Assembly: GCA_030744875.1 (NCBI GenBank)
Contig: JASLPR010000053.1
Location: forward strand, 1-35,013
From: Chloroflexota bacterium
GTDB lineage: Bacteria; Chloroflexota; UBA11872; VXNJ01
Direction of reading: 5' to 3'
DNA length: 35,013 nucleotides
Numbering within the stretch: position 1 is the stretch's first letter; each line of letters begins with the position of its first letter. The translations under genes and the position numbers were made by a program. Below the pieces are notes generated by a model. That model was not told the origin of the DNA. It did no database searches and was given only the letters and a program-made list of their open reading frames with translations. This document shows, piece by piece, positions 16,693 to 24,123 of the stretch.

Positions 16693-17358
16693 ATGCCCGA
16701 AGTCGCCGGTCATTACTTCAAAGAGGTCCGCAAGGGCTGGACCCGGGTTGAGTTCACCGACGGCGAGTCGCTGGAACTGCGCCGCGAGGTCTTCTCCGAA
16801 TTCGGCTTCGGCAACGGGCTCACCGTCACCGCCGAAGAACTCCAGCAGGCCCTCCATCAAAGCCATCTGCGCCACGGCCGCGCCGTCGCCCTCCGCTTCC
16901 TGCGCGAACGGCCCCGCAGCACTCTCGAAATCGACCGCCGCCTGCAGTGCGAGGAACTGCCCGCCGCGGCCATCGCCCCGGTCCTCGAAGAGCTCACCCG
17001 CCAGGGCCATCTCAACGACGCCGACTTCGCCCGCGCCTGGATCGTCTCCCGGGTCGATATGCGGCCGAAGGGCATGTTCCTGATCCGCCGTGAACTTTCC
17101 GAGAAGGGCGTCGCCGAGGCGGTCATCGATGCGGCGCTGGAGCGCGCCTACCCCGACGAGATCGACGTCGCCCGGCCGGTCGCTGAGCGTCGCGCTGCGG
17201 ATCTTGCTGACCTGGACTGGCGCACCTTCCGACAGAAACTCGGCGCCCACCTGCAGCGGCGCGGTTTCGCCCGCGATACCATCGAGCGCCTGGTCGACGA
17301 AACCTGGGAGATCCACTGCGACGAAAACAAGACGGACGAAACCGACTGGCCCGACTAG
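16693..17358 (+). CDS. recX: Regulatory protein RecX
   Basis: A 221-residue RecX homologue. RecX binds RecA filaments and limits their growth. The body shows the three-helix repeats of the family: ALRFLRERPRSTLEIDRRL, VLEELTRQGHLNDADFARAWIVSR, RRELSEKGVAEAVIDAAL and a final repeat with FRQKLGAHLQRRGFARDTIERLV. ATG 16693 is chosen because MPEVAGHYFKEVRKGWTRVEF leads straight into the conserved part. The frame is open back to 16552, but only through the tandem array. There is no clear ribosome site, so translation may rely on reinitiation after the TGA one base upstream. Its TAG shares the palindrome CTAG with the convergent nnr stop. No recA lies in the window. Confidence 0.88.
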   Translation: MPEVAGHYFKEVRKGWTRVEFTDGESLELRREVFSEFGFGNGLTVTAEELQQALHQSHLRHGRAVALRFLRERPRSTLEIDRRLQCEELPAAAIAPVLEELTRQGHLNDADFARAWIVSRVDMRPKGMFLIRRELSEKGVAEAVIDAALERAYPDEIDVARPVAERRAADLADLDWRTFRQKLGAHLQRRGFARDTIERLVDETWEIHCDENKTDETDWPD

Positions 17359-18875
17359 CCCCGCAGTTCCTCCAGGATCCCCGGCACAAATTCCGGCAGA
17401 TCCTCGGCGATCGTTCCGGCCAACCCGATCCCTTCGCCGGCGCGTACCCCAGCGCGGTTGTGGATCAGCACCCCGGCGGTGGCCGCCGCGAAGCCGGCCA
17501 TACCCTGCGCCAGCAGCGCCGCGATGATCCCAGCCAGCACGTCCCCCGATCCGGCGGTCGCCAGCGCCGGCGCCGCCTGCGGGGCGACCGCGTAGTCGCC
17601 TGCCGGAGTTGCCACCACCGTCCCGGCGCCCTTTAGCACCACCACCGCCCCGCTCTGCTCCGCCGCCCGGCGGGCCGCCCCCGGCCGGTCGGTGCCGATC
17701 GCCGCGGTCGTCTTGCCCAGCAGCCGTGCCATCTCGCCCGGGTGCGGCGTCAGGATGACGTCGGCCCGCGAATCGCGCACCGCCCCAGCCAGCGGCGCCA
17801 GCACGTTCAGCGCGTCCGCGTCCAGCACCAGCCGGCAACCCGGGTCCGCCCCGGCCAGCATCTCCCGGACAACCGACGCCGTCCCCGCCGTCCTGCCCAG
17901 TCCCGGACCCACCACCGTTGCCCCGGCCGCGTTGGCCAGCTCCGCCAACCGCGCGCCGGCCGCCGCCCCCAGCCCGCCGTCTTCTTCCGGCAGCGGCTCC
18001 AGCGTCACCCCCGGCGTCATCGCCGCCGTCGCCGCGACCACGGGCTCGATCGCGGCCAGGGTCACGTAGCCGGCCCCGGCCCGCAGCGCCCCTAGGCAGC
18101 ACAGCGTCGCCGCCCCCCGAAACCGCCCGCTCCCGGCCACCACCAGCGCCCGGCCATAGGTCCCCTTGTGCCCGTCTGCCGGCCGCTTTGCCAGCCGCGT
18201 CCCGGCGTCCTCGATGGTCCGTCCCGCCAGGTCCTCCAGCGCTTCCCAGGGCAGCCCGATGTCCGTCCCGATCAATTCCCCGCCCGGCCGCCGCGCCGGA
18301 TAGAGCAGGCTCCCCAATTTCACCGGCCCGGCGGCCACGGTCAGGTCGGCCTGAAAGGCATCCGCGTCGGCCGCGCCGCTGTCGGCGTCGATCCCGCTGG
18401 CCAGGTCGCAGGCCACCCGCAGGGTGCCGTACCCGGCGGTCGCCTGGAGCATCGCCAGCACCCCGCCGCGCAGCGGCGGGGTGCTCCCGATTCCCAGCAG
18501 GCAATCGACGATCGCGTCCGCCCGCTGCGCCAGTCGCTCCAGCCGCACGGCGCCGAACTCATGCACCCGCACCCACTCGGCCCGCGCCAGTTCCAGGTTT
18601 TGATCGCCATCGCGCGGGCGCTCCAGCACCACGTCCACCGAAGCCCCGGCCCAGGCCAGGTATCGGGCGATCACCAGGCCGTCGCCGCCGTTGTTCCCCG
18701 GCCCCACCAGCACCAGCACCCGCCGCCCCCCCGCCGCCCCCAGCGCGCCCAGGATTTCCCGTGCGATCGCCGCGCCGGCGTTCTCCATCAGCTGCGGTTC
18801 CGGGGTGCCGGCCGCGATCGCCGCCGCTTCGAGGGCCCGCATTTCGGCCACGGTGGCCAGGTACCCGCCGCTCAT
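17355..18875 (-). CDS. nnr: Bifunctional NAD(P)H-hydrate epimerase / dehydratase
   Basis: A 506-residue metabolite-repair enzyme. The N-terminal half (to about 220) is the YjeF_N epimerase, with MENAGAAIAREI and GPGNNGGDGLVIARYL. The C-terminal half is the ADP- or ATP-dependent NAD(P)HX dehydratase, with HKGTYGRALVVAGSG, DADALNVL, TPHPGEMARLLG and the nucleotide-binding ATAGSGDVLAGIIAALLAQG. Together they turn damaged, hydrated NADH or NADPH back to the normal cofactor. It begins one base after the acpS stop, a pairing common in bacteria, and is the last gene of the yebC-ruv unit. Its stop codon overlaps the recX stop on the other strand. Confidence 0.94.
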   Translation of the reverse strand: MSGGYLATVAEMRALEAAAIAAGTPEPQLMENAGAAIAREILGALGAAGGRRVLVLVGPGNNGGDGLVIARYLAWAGASVDVVLERPRDGDQNLELARAEWVRVHEFGAVRLERLAQRADAIVDCLLGIGSTPPLRGGVLAMLQATAGYGTLRVACDLASGIDADSGAADADAFQADLTVAAGPVKLGSLLYPARRPGGELIGTDIGLPWEALEDLAGRTIEDAGTRLAKRPADGHKGTYGRALVVAGSGRFRGAATLCCLGALRAGAGYVTLAAIEPVVAATAAMTPGVTLEPLPEEDGGLGAAAGARLAELANAAGATVVGPGLGRTAGTASVVREMLAGADPGCRLVLDADALNVLAPLAGAVRDSRADVILTPHPGEMARLLGKTTAAIGTDRPGAARRAAEQSGAVVVLKGAGTVVATPAGDYAVAPQAAPALATAGSGDVLAGIIAALLAQGMAGFAAATAGVLIHNRAGVRAGEGIGLAGTIAEDLPEFVPGILEELRG

Positions 18876-18876
18876 C

Positions 18877-19248
18877 TCAATCCCCTCCGCCCAGCAACCC
18901 GGTCACCACGGCCATCGCCAGGCCCCGGCTGTGGGTCAGGCTGACCGCCAAGTCGTTGATCCCCAGGCTCTCGGCGCGGCGTTTCGCGTTCGCGTGCAGC
19001 ACCACCAGCGGTTTGCCGCGAGGGTCCGACACGATCTCCATCTCCCGCCAATAGACGCTGCGCAGTCCGGTGCCCAGGGCCTTCGAGATCGCTTCCTTGG
19101 CCGCGAAGCGCGCTGCCAGTTCATTCACCCTGCCTTGGCAATGCGCGATCTCGCGCTCGGTATAGACCTTGCCCAGAAAGTGTTCCCCGTGCCGTTCCAG
19201 CACCCCCGCGATCCGTTCGATCTCGATCGCGTCGATCCCGTTTGTCAT
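18877..19248 (-). CDS. acpS: Holo-[acyl-carrier-protein] synthase
   Basis: A 123-residue phosphopantetheinyl transferase of the AcpS type, which loads the 4'-phosphopantetheine arm from CoA onto acyl carrier protein. The magnesium-binding aspartate is in GIDAIEIERI near the start. The second motif is RFAAKEAISKALGTG, with its glutamate and lysine, and the SLTHSRGLAMAVV strand closes the fold. The length is normal. It is 16 bases after the FecR-like gene and one base before nnr, so part of the same unit. Confidence 0.92.
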   Translation of the reverse strand: MTNGIDAIEIERIAGVLERHGEHFLGKVYTEREIAHCQGRVNELAARFAAKEAISKALGTGLRSVYWREMEIVSDPRGKPLVVLHANAKRRAESLGINDLAVSLTHSRGLAMAVVTGLLGGGD

Positions 19249-19264
19249 CCGCGGGCCGATCCGC

Positions 19265-20563
19265 CTAGCGCCCTTCGAGAACCACTTCCGTCACCACCGC
19301 GTCGAAGTCCCAGCCCGAGCCCAGCACCTCGATCCGCCGGATGAACACCGGCGTCGGATTCAACACCTGCAGCAGATTCGGGTTGTCATACAGCACCCAC
19401 TCCCCGGCTGGCACCGCGGTGCCGCCCGAGACCGAGAACCCGTCGTCGTTCTGGGCGTAGAAACCCTGGTACCAGATCTGGTCCTGGCCGTGGTTGTCGA
19501 TGTAGAAGAGCTTGATCATGATCGGATACTCGGTACCCAGCGACCCGCCGCCGGAGAGCCCCTGGTAGTCCACCCGCACCCGGGCGCGGATGTGCAACTG
19601 GGCAAAGTCGCGCACATCGCGGTTCACGATCTGCGCGATACCCGCCTCGCCGTGCCGGTTCACTTCCTCGTCGCCGGACATCCGGCGGAAGGCGTAGCCA
19701 AAATCACGGCCCAGCCCCGGCACATCGCCCGGCTCGGCTTCCGCGGCGATTTCAATCGTGCGTCCACTAGGTCCCGATTCGGTGGCGATAAACGCCCGCC
19801 AGGGGCTCAGGTTCAGCGGCAGCGCCAGCCGCGAATCCTCCACCAGGGCCGCCAGCGGCGGCAGATCGGCGGTGGATGTCATGTCCGGTCCGTAGCCGCC
19901 GCGTCCCCCGGCCCCCACTTCGGCCAGGTTGCCATCGGCGAAGAAGGTGGCCTTACCGCGCCGCACCATCACCTCGACGTGTTCGTCGGCGAAGACCTCC
20001 ACCACATAGCTGCCCTCCAGCAACAGCATGTGGCCGGTCGGCGTCCGGATCTCCACGTGCCGGGACTCCTCGGCGTCGGTGTGTGCCACGCCCATCGCCA
20101 TCCGTCCCCGCACCAGCTCCAGCACGACCCGTTTGCGCGCCTCGTCAAACCGCCCGCGTTCGCTCTCCACCAGCACCATCTCGGTGTTGTTGTAGAGCTC
20201 CAGGGTGCTGCCGTCGAAGAATTCCATGAACACCCGCGAGCGCCCATCGGTGCTGAAGCGGGTCCCCGGTGTGGCTTCGGCGCTGTCCCTCAGTTGCTTC
20301 CAGGCCGTGTCAAACGGACCCTGCAGCAGCACCGTTCCCTCGATCGGGTGGGCTTCCAGCGGGGCTTCGATGGTCAGCCTTCCCACCACCGAGGCGATTT
20401 GCGCCGGCAAGAACACCACCGCCACCACAAACACCGCAAACGACAGCAGCAGGAACCCCCACGCCAAGAACTGACCTCTCCTCGGGGAGCCGCGGTCGCG
20501 GATAGAAGTCTCCGCCGCCTCGCTCGCTGTCGCCTGGCTCGCTGTCGCCTGGCCGTCTGTCAT
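19265..20563 (-). CDS. Single-pass membrane protein with FecR-like domain
   Basis: A 432-residue protein. A polar N-terminus of 30 residues, with a 15-base in-frame tandem repeat coding QATAS twice, is followed by one transmembrane helix at residues 31-53 (QFLAWGFLLLSFAVFVVAVV). The outside part first shows a FecR-type beta domain (DGSTLELYNNTEMVLVE, VVLELVRGRMAMGV, VEIRTPTGHMLLLEGSYVVEVF). Then comes a C-terminal beta-rich region (WYQGFYAQNDDGF, EWVLYDN, RIEVLGSGWDFDAVV) that looks like a jelly-roll binding domain. FecR proteins usually pass signals to an ECF sigma factor, but none is adjacent and the N-terminus lacks a clear anti-sigma domain. It overlaps the acylphosphatase by four bases. 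Confidence 0.75.
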   Translation of the reverse strand: MTDGQATASQATASEAAETSIRDRGSPRRGQFLAWGFLLLSFAVFVVAVVFLPAQIASVVGRLTIEAPLEAHPIEGTVLLQGPFDTAWKQLRDSAEATPGTRFSTDGRSRVFMEFFDGSTLELYNNTEMVLVESERGRFDEARKRVVLELVRGRMAMGVAHTDAEESRHVEIRTPTGHMLLLEGSYVVEVFADEHVEVMVRRGKATFFADGNLAEVGAGGRGGYGPDMTSTADLPPLAALVEDSRLALPLNLSPWRAFIATESGPSGRTIEIAAEAEPGDVPGLGRDFGYAFRRMSGDEEVNRHGEAGIAQIVNRDVRDFAQLHIRARVRVDYQGLSGGGSLGTEYPIMIKLFYIDNHGQDQIWYQGFYAQNDDGFSVSGGTAVPAGEWVLYDNPNLLQVLNPTPVFIRRIEVLGSGWDFDAVVTEVVLEGR

Positions 20564-20844
20564 GCTTCTACGCGAAATCCGTCAAACCTTCCGATCGCAT
20601 CTACCCAGCGAACCTCGGTCGCCAAAACAGATGCCAGCGTCGGGCCTGATTGTACCGCCTCCACCAGTGCTTCGAGCGAACTTCGCGTCCCTTCGGCGCG
20701 GACCTCCACCCGCCGGTCGAGCAGATTGCGCACGATCCCCCGCGCCCCCAGCCGTTTCGCCTCGTGGACCACGAAATAGCGGAACCCCACCCCCTGCACC
20801 CGCCCGGCGGCGAAGATGTGCACGCCGACGTCCGCCCCACTCAT
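20560..20844 (-). CDS. acyP: Acylphosphatase
   Basis: A 94-residue acylphosphatase, which hydrolyses carboxyl-phosphate bonds such as those of acyl phosphates. The signature GRVQGVGFRYFV carries the phosphate-binding arginine. The catalytic asparagine is in GIVRNLLDRRVEV, and AEG follows as usual. The start ATG 20844 is nine bases after the ruvB stop. The end overlaps the next gene by four bases (ATGA). PlsY uses acyl phosphate, but no functional link is implied. Confidence 0.9.
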   Translation of the reverse strand: MSGADVGVHIFAAGRVQGVGFRYFVVHEAKRLGARGIVRNLLDRRVEVRAEGTRSSLEALVEAVQSGPTLASVLATEVRWVDAIGRFDGFRVEA

Positions 20845-20853
20845 CCGGCCGGC

Positions 20854-21897
20854 CTAAAACAGCGACGGCTGGTCGCTGGCCGCCTTCGGTGGTTCCAGCC
20901 CCAGGTGCTTGTAGGCGCGCCGTGTCGCCACCCGCCCGCGTGGCGTCCGCGCGATGAAGCCCAGTTGCAGCAGGTACGGCTCGTGGTAGTCCTCCAGGGT
21001 GGTCGGGTCCTCGGACAGCGACGCGCCGATCGTCCCCAGCCCCACCGGCCCGCCCCCGAATTTGTCCACAATCGTCTCTAGGATGCGCCGGTCCATGTCG
21101 TCCAGCCCGCGCTCGTCCACCGCCAGCGCCGCCAGCGCGGTCGCCGCGATGTCCCCGCTGATCCGCCCATCGCCCTCAACTTCGGCGTAGTCGCGTACCC
21201 GGCGCAGCAATCGATTGCACACCCGCGCCGTACCCCGGGCTCGTTTTGCGATGTCCGCGCAGCTGGCCTCATCCATCTCCACCCCCAGCAGCCCGGCCGA
21301 GCGCCGCACGATCTGCGCGCACTCCGCCTCGTCGTAGAAATCCAGCCGGTAGATCGCGCCGAAGCGATCCCGCAGCGGCGCCGACAGCAGCCCTAGGCGG
21401 GTCGTCGCCCCGACCAGCGTGAACGGCGGCAGCGCGATCCGGTAGGTCCGGGCCGCCCCGCCCCCCACCCCCACCACCAGATCCAATTGCCCGTCTTCCA
21501 TCGGCGGGTACAGGATTTCCTCCACCGGCTTGCCGAGGCGGTGGATCTCGTCGATAAATAGCACGTCGCCCTTCGCCAGGCTGTTCAAGGTGGCCGCCAG
21601 GTCCCCCGGCCGCTCGAGGGCCGGCCCGCTGGTCACGCGGATCTTGGCCCCCATCTCGCGGGCGACGATGTAGGCGAGGGTGGTCTTACCCAGTCCCGGC
21701 GGACCGGAGATCAGGATGTGGTCCACGGCCTCGCCGCGTTGTCGGGCGGCCTGCAACAGGATACGCAGCCCGGCCTTGGTCTTCGGCTGCCCGATGAACT
21801 CGTCGTTCTCTAGACTGCGCGGACGTAGCGCCGCGTCCTGCTGCAATTCGGGCGACTTTGCCTCCGGCGCCACGACCCGGTCCGGCCCTTCCGCCAT
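20854..21897 (-). CDS. ruvB: Holliday junction branch migration ATPase RuvB
   Basis: A 347-residue AAA+ motor, assembling as hexamers on each side of the RuvA-bound junction. Walker A is GPPGLGKTT (65-73), Walker B is FIDEIH, sensor 1 is GATTRLG, and APLRDRFG carries the arginine finger. The C-terminal winged helix contains [33 protein letters not shown]. The start ATG 21897 is chosen because it overlaps the stop of the last micro-ORF (TGATG). A TTG three bases earlier is possible. The LexA-type operator seen before some ruv operons could not be identified. Confidence 0.95.
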   Translation of the reverse strand: MAEGPDRVVAPEAKSPELQQDAALRPRSLENDEFIGQPKTKAGLRILLQAARQRGEAVDHILISGPPGLGKTTLAYIVAREMGAKIRVTSGPALERPGDLAATLNSLAKGDVLFIDEIHRLGKPVEEILYPPMEDGQLDLVVGVGGGAARTYRIALPPFTLVGATTRLGLLSAPLRDRFGAIYRLDFYDEAECAQIVRRSAGLLGVEMDEASCADIAKRARGTARVCNRLLRRVRDYAEVEGDGRISGDIAATALAALAVDERGLDDMDRRILETIVDKFGGGPVGLGTIGASLSEDPTTLEDYHEPYLLQLGFIARTPRGRVATRRAYKHLGLEPPKAASDQPSLF

Positions 21898-21913
21898 CAA
21901 GTTCTCGCCACCA

Positions 21914-21970
21914 TCACCGACTCGCCAGCGGCGGCACAGCCGCCCACATTCGCGCTCTCGCTCCTGGCAT
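21914..21970 (-). CDS. Micro-ORF 2 between ruvA and ruvB (18 residues)
   Basis: It starts on the last base of the previous stop (TGATG) and encodes [18 protein letters not shown], again ending in LASR. Its own stop overlaps ATG of a further five-codon ORF (21914 down to 21897: M-V-A-R-T), whose stop overlaps the ruvB ATG. The chain is unbroken, with four one-base or four-base stop/start overlaps in a row. Confidence 0.3.
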   Translation of the reverse strand: MPGARARMWAAVPPLASR

Positions 21971-22026
21971 CACCGACTGGCCAGCGGCACAGCCGCCCTC
22001 TCCCGCACATCCATTTGCACGATCAT
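21970..22026 (-). CDS. Micro-ORF 1 between ruvA and ruvB (18 residues)
   Basis: Its ATG overlaps the ruvA stop (ATGA), and it runs 18 codons to AAVPLASR and TGA. The ending copies that of RuvA (LRALASR). It has no ribosome site of its own and would be translated only by coupling. It may serve as a bridge that keeps ribosomes moving from ruvA to ruvB rather than as a functional peptide. Confidence 0.3.
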   Translation of the reverse strand: MIVQMDVRERAAVPLASR

Positions 22027-22601
22027 CGACTCGCCAGCGCGCGCAGCGCTGCCGATATCTGCATCTCCACCGACATGTCCGGCTCGGTCCCCCGGGTCAG
22101 TCCGTCCAGCGCCTCGGCCCGCGAGTAGCCCAGCGCCAGCAGCGCCTCCAACGCCTCCTCGCTGCCCTCCGGCTGCGCCGCCGCCGCCGCCGACTCCACC
22201 AGTTTCCCCTTCAACTCCAGCACCAGCCGCCCTGCCGTCCGTGCCCCCACCCCCGGTACCGATTGCAGGATCTTGTTGCTCTCGTTGTTGATCGCCGCGA
22301 TCAGCCGGTCCGGGCTCAGCGCCGACAGCACCCGGGTGCCCAGCTTCGGACCCACTCCCGACACGCCGATCAGCGTCTGGAAAACCTCCAGCTCCTCCCG
22401 GGTTTCGAAGGCAAACAGCCCCGGCCCGTCGTCGGCCGAGTGCAGGTGGGTGTGCAGGGTCACATTTTCCCCGCCACCCACGAAGCGCGCCGCCGTGCTC
22501 TCCACCACGCTGGCCCGCAGCACCAGCCCGACGCCGTCCGGTTGCACGTCCAGCCAGTCCACGCCGCCGGCCACCACCACGCCTTCTATGCGGGCTATCA
22601 A
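22023..22601 (-). CDS. ruvA: Holliday junction DNA-binding protein RuvA
   Basis: A 192-residue RuvA. The N-terminal OB domain starts with the classic IARIEGVVV. The helix-hairpin-helix pair follows in FQTLIGVSGVGPKLGTRVL and NKILQSVPGVGARTAGRLVLELK. A Glu/Ala-rich linker precedes domain III (EEALEALLALGYSRAEAL), which binds RuvB. TTG 22601 is chosen, giving MIARIEG with GGGGGTGGGG just upstream. GTG 22616 is the alternative. Domain III and the end are normal, but the last codons are duplicated downstream. The gene lies 86 bases after yebC. RuvC, often found between these two, is absent. Confidence 0.93.
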   Translation of the reverse strand: MIARIEGVVVAGGVDWLDVQPDGVGLVLRASVVESTAARFVGGGENVTLHTHLHSADDGPGLFAFETREELEVFQTLIGVSGVGPKLGTRVLSALSPDRLIAAINNESNKILQSVPGVGARTAGRLVLELKGKLVESAAAAAQPEGSEEALEALLALGYSRAEALDGLTRGTEPDMSVEMQISAALRALASR

Positions 22602-22687
22602 ACCCCACCCCCACACCGCTCGCCCGCGCTCTCGTTCGCGAAAGACAACCCCGCCCCGACCCCACGGCGGCTCCGTCCGCTCAGCAT

Positions 22688-23440
22688 CTACGCCGTCGCG
22701 TAGGCCGCAACGACTTCCTCCCGCAGGTTCAGGTTCGTATCCACCTTGCGCACGTCGTCCAGGTCCTCCAATTTGTCCACCAGCCGCAGCACCTGCACCG
22801 CCTGTCGTTCTTCTAGGTCCAGCGGCGCCTGCGCCACCCGGCCCAGTTCGGCCTTCTCGATTTCTAGGCCGGCCGCCACCAGTTCCTGCCGCACCGCGTC
22901 CAGCCGGTCCGCCCGCGTCCAGACGAACACCATCCCGTCGTCCTCCTCCACGTCCTCCGCTCCGGCGTCCACCGCCATCATGAACACGTCGTCAAAGTCG
23001 CGCTCGCCCAGGTCAAGGCTGATTTCTCCGCGCGGCTCAAAAAGCCAGGCCACGCTCCCGGTCTCCCCCAGGTGCCCGCCCGAGGTGTCCAGCACATTGC
23101 GCACCTGGGCCACCGAGCGGTTCTTGTTATCGGTGATCACGTCGATAAAGATCGCCACGCCACCCGGCCCATAGCCCTCGTAGGCCAGTTCTACCAGGTC
23201 GGCCTCGCCGCCCACCCCCGAGCCGCGTTGAATGGCCCGTTCGATATTGGCCACCGGCATATTGGCGGCTCGGGCCCGCGAGATGCTCATCTTCAGCCGG
23301 TAGTTGGCGTCCGTGTCCGCCCCCCCCATTCGCGCCGCCACCGCGATCTCGCCGCTCAGTTTCGAAAATAGCTGCCCGCGCTTGGCGTCGGTTGCCGCCT
23401 TGGCCCGCTTGATCGTCGACCATTTGGAATGTCCCGACAT
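22688..23440 (-). CDS. yebC: YebC/TACO1-family protein
   Basis: A 250-residue member of the YebC/PmpR/TACO1 family. Members act as transcription regulators or help ribosomes through difficult proline stretches. The start MSGHSKWSTIKRAKAATDAKRG is nearly invariant across bacteria. AYEGYGPGGVAIFIDVITDNKNR and the glycine-rich GGHLGETGSVAWLFEPRG are further family marks. The length is normal. It is the first gene of the unit running to nnr, and its promoter should lie in the 125-base gap 23441-23565 shared with the divergent gene. Confidence 0.94.
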   Translation of the reverse strand: MSGHSKWSTIKRAKAATDAKRGQLFSKLSGEIAVAARMGGADTDANYRLKMSISRARAANMPVANIERAIQRGSGVGGEADLVELAYEGYGPGGVAIFIDVITDNKNRSVAQVRNVLDTSGGHLGETGSVAWLFEPRGEISLDLGERDFDDVFMMAVDAGAEDVEEDDGMVFVWTRADRLDAVRQELVAAGLEIEKAELGRVAQAPLDLEERQAVQVLRLVDKLEDLDDVRKVDTNLNLREEVVAAYATA

Positions 23441-23565
23441 ACGACGCTCCCGGATGCTGCTTTCCGAACGGGGCTCGGGTTATTCTCTTGCTAGGATTCT
23501 ACTGTACCGCCGATTGGCCCTGGCCGCGTTCAACGGCCCGCGCCGAACCCTCTCACCCCTGCCAT

Positions 23566-24120
23566 ATGCCGACCGAAAACATCCCCTCACTCGTCCTGCT
23601 GATCCTGGCCATGACCTCGGTGGCCATGATGTTCAACCGCGTCTGGGCGCCCTTCTCGCGGCGTGCCCCGGGCCGTCAGGTGCACGACACCCGGCTCACT
23701 TTCATGCAAAAGATGCTCCTCCACCGCACCAACATGATGATCGCGCTGGGCCTGGCCAACCTCTTCTGGATCGGCCGCATCACCGGCATCACCGCCCTGG
23801 CCGACCTGCGCCTCACTAACGACGGCCTCGGCGAAATGTTCGTCATCATGGCCATCTTCGCCGCGCTCATCATGCCCACCCGCTACGTCTTCACCACCGA
23901 GGGTTTCGCGCTGGGTAACGGCCCGATCCACCGCTGGGACGCCTTCACCCGCTACGGCATCGGACAGGGCCGCATTCGCTTCGAGACCAAGGGCGACCGT
24001 CCCACCCACGTCGACCTGTACATGAACCACGTTCAGCAGTCGGCCTTCCGTTCGACGCTCAAGCGCTACTTCGGCAAGACCCCGCCGGCCCCCCGCACCG
24101 CCGCCCGCCCGCCGACCTAG
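23566..24120 (+). CDS. Small multi-pass membrane protein, unknown function
   Basis: A 184-residue protein from ATG 23566, with about three hydrophobic segments (IPSLVLLILAMTSVAMMF, MMIALGLANLFWIG and MFVIMAIFAALIMPTRYVF). A soluble C-terminal part follows (FTTEGFALGNGPIHRWDAF, then a short beta-rich stretch resembling a PH-like membrane-proximal domain) and a Pro/Ala-rich tail. No family is recognised with confidence. It is divergent from yebC and convergent with rarA, ending three bases from the rarA stop. The frame extends upstream to 23488 without coding character, and the ribosome site is weak. Confidence 0.7.
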   Translation: MPTENIPSLVLLILAMTSVAMMFNRVWAPFSRRAPGRQVHDTRLTFMQKMLLHRTNMMIALGLANLFWIGRITGITALADLRLTNDGLGEMFVIMAIFAALIMPTRYVFTTEGFALGNGPIHRWDAFTRYGIGQGRIRFETKGDRPTHVDLYMNHVQQSAFRSTLKRYFGKTPPAPRTAARPPT

Positions 24121-24123
24121 CCG

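Larger units (their letters stand above)
16488..16737 (+). repeat. Tandem array of a 100-bp unit, 2.5 copies, running into recX
   Basis: ATGCCCGA occurs at 16493, 16593 and 16693, exactly 100 bases apart. Copies 1 and 2 are full, with 4 mismatches across the 99-base ORF. Copy 3 stops matching after 45 bases, at 16737, where recX continues on its own. Because 100 is not a multiple of three, each copy starts a new frame. Each full copy encodes a 32-residue peptide that ends in TGA one base before the next ATG. Confidence 0.92.
21912..22052 (-). repeat. Degenerate 56-bp repeat between ruvA and ruvB
   Basis: The motif GCTGGCGAGTCGRTGATG, read on the minus strand, ends at 22024, 21968 and 21912, giving a period of exactly 56. 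The first copy is the real 3' end of ruvA, and the next two share GGGCGGCTGTGCCG upstream of the motif. Each copy supplies a stop overlapping the next ATG. The inner sequence between copies has diverged, so the duplication is older than the recX array. Confidence 0.75.

Noticed and set aside
16488-16737. CRISPR-like array
   Set aside because: The unit is 100 bases with no alternating unique spacers, only 2.5 copies, and copies encode the RecX N-terminus. It is a plain tandem duplication.
16657-18504. Long minus-strand frame antisense to recX and in another frame through nnr
   Set aside because: Gly/Arg-rich low-complexity translation, and both overlapped genes have well-supported families in other frames.
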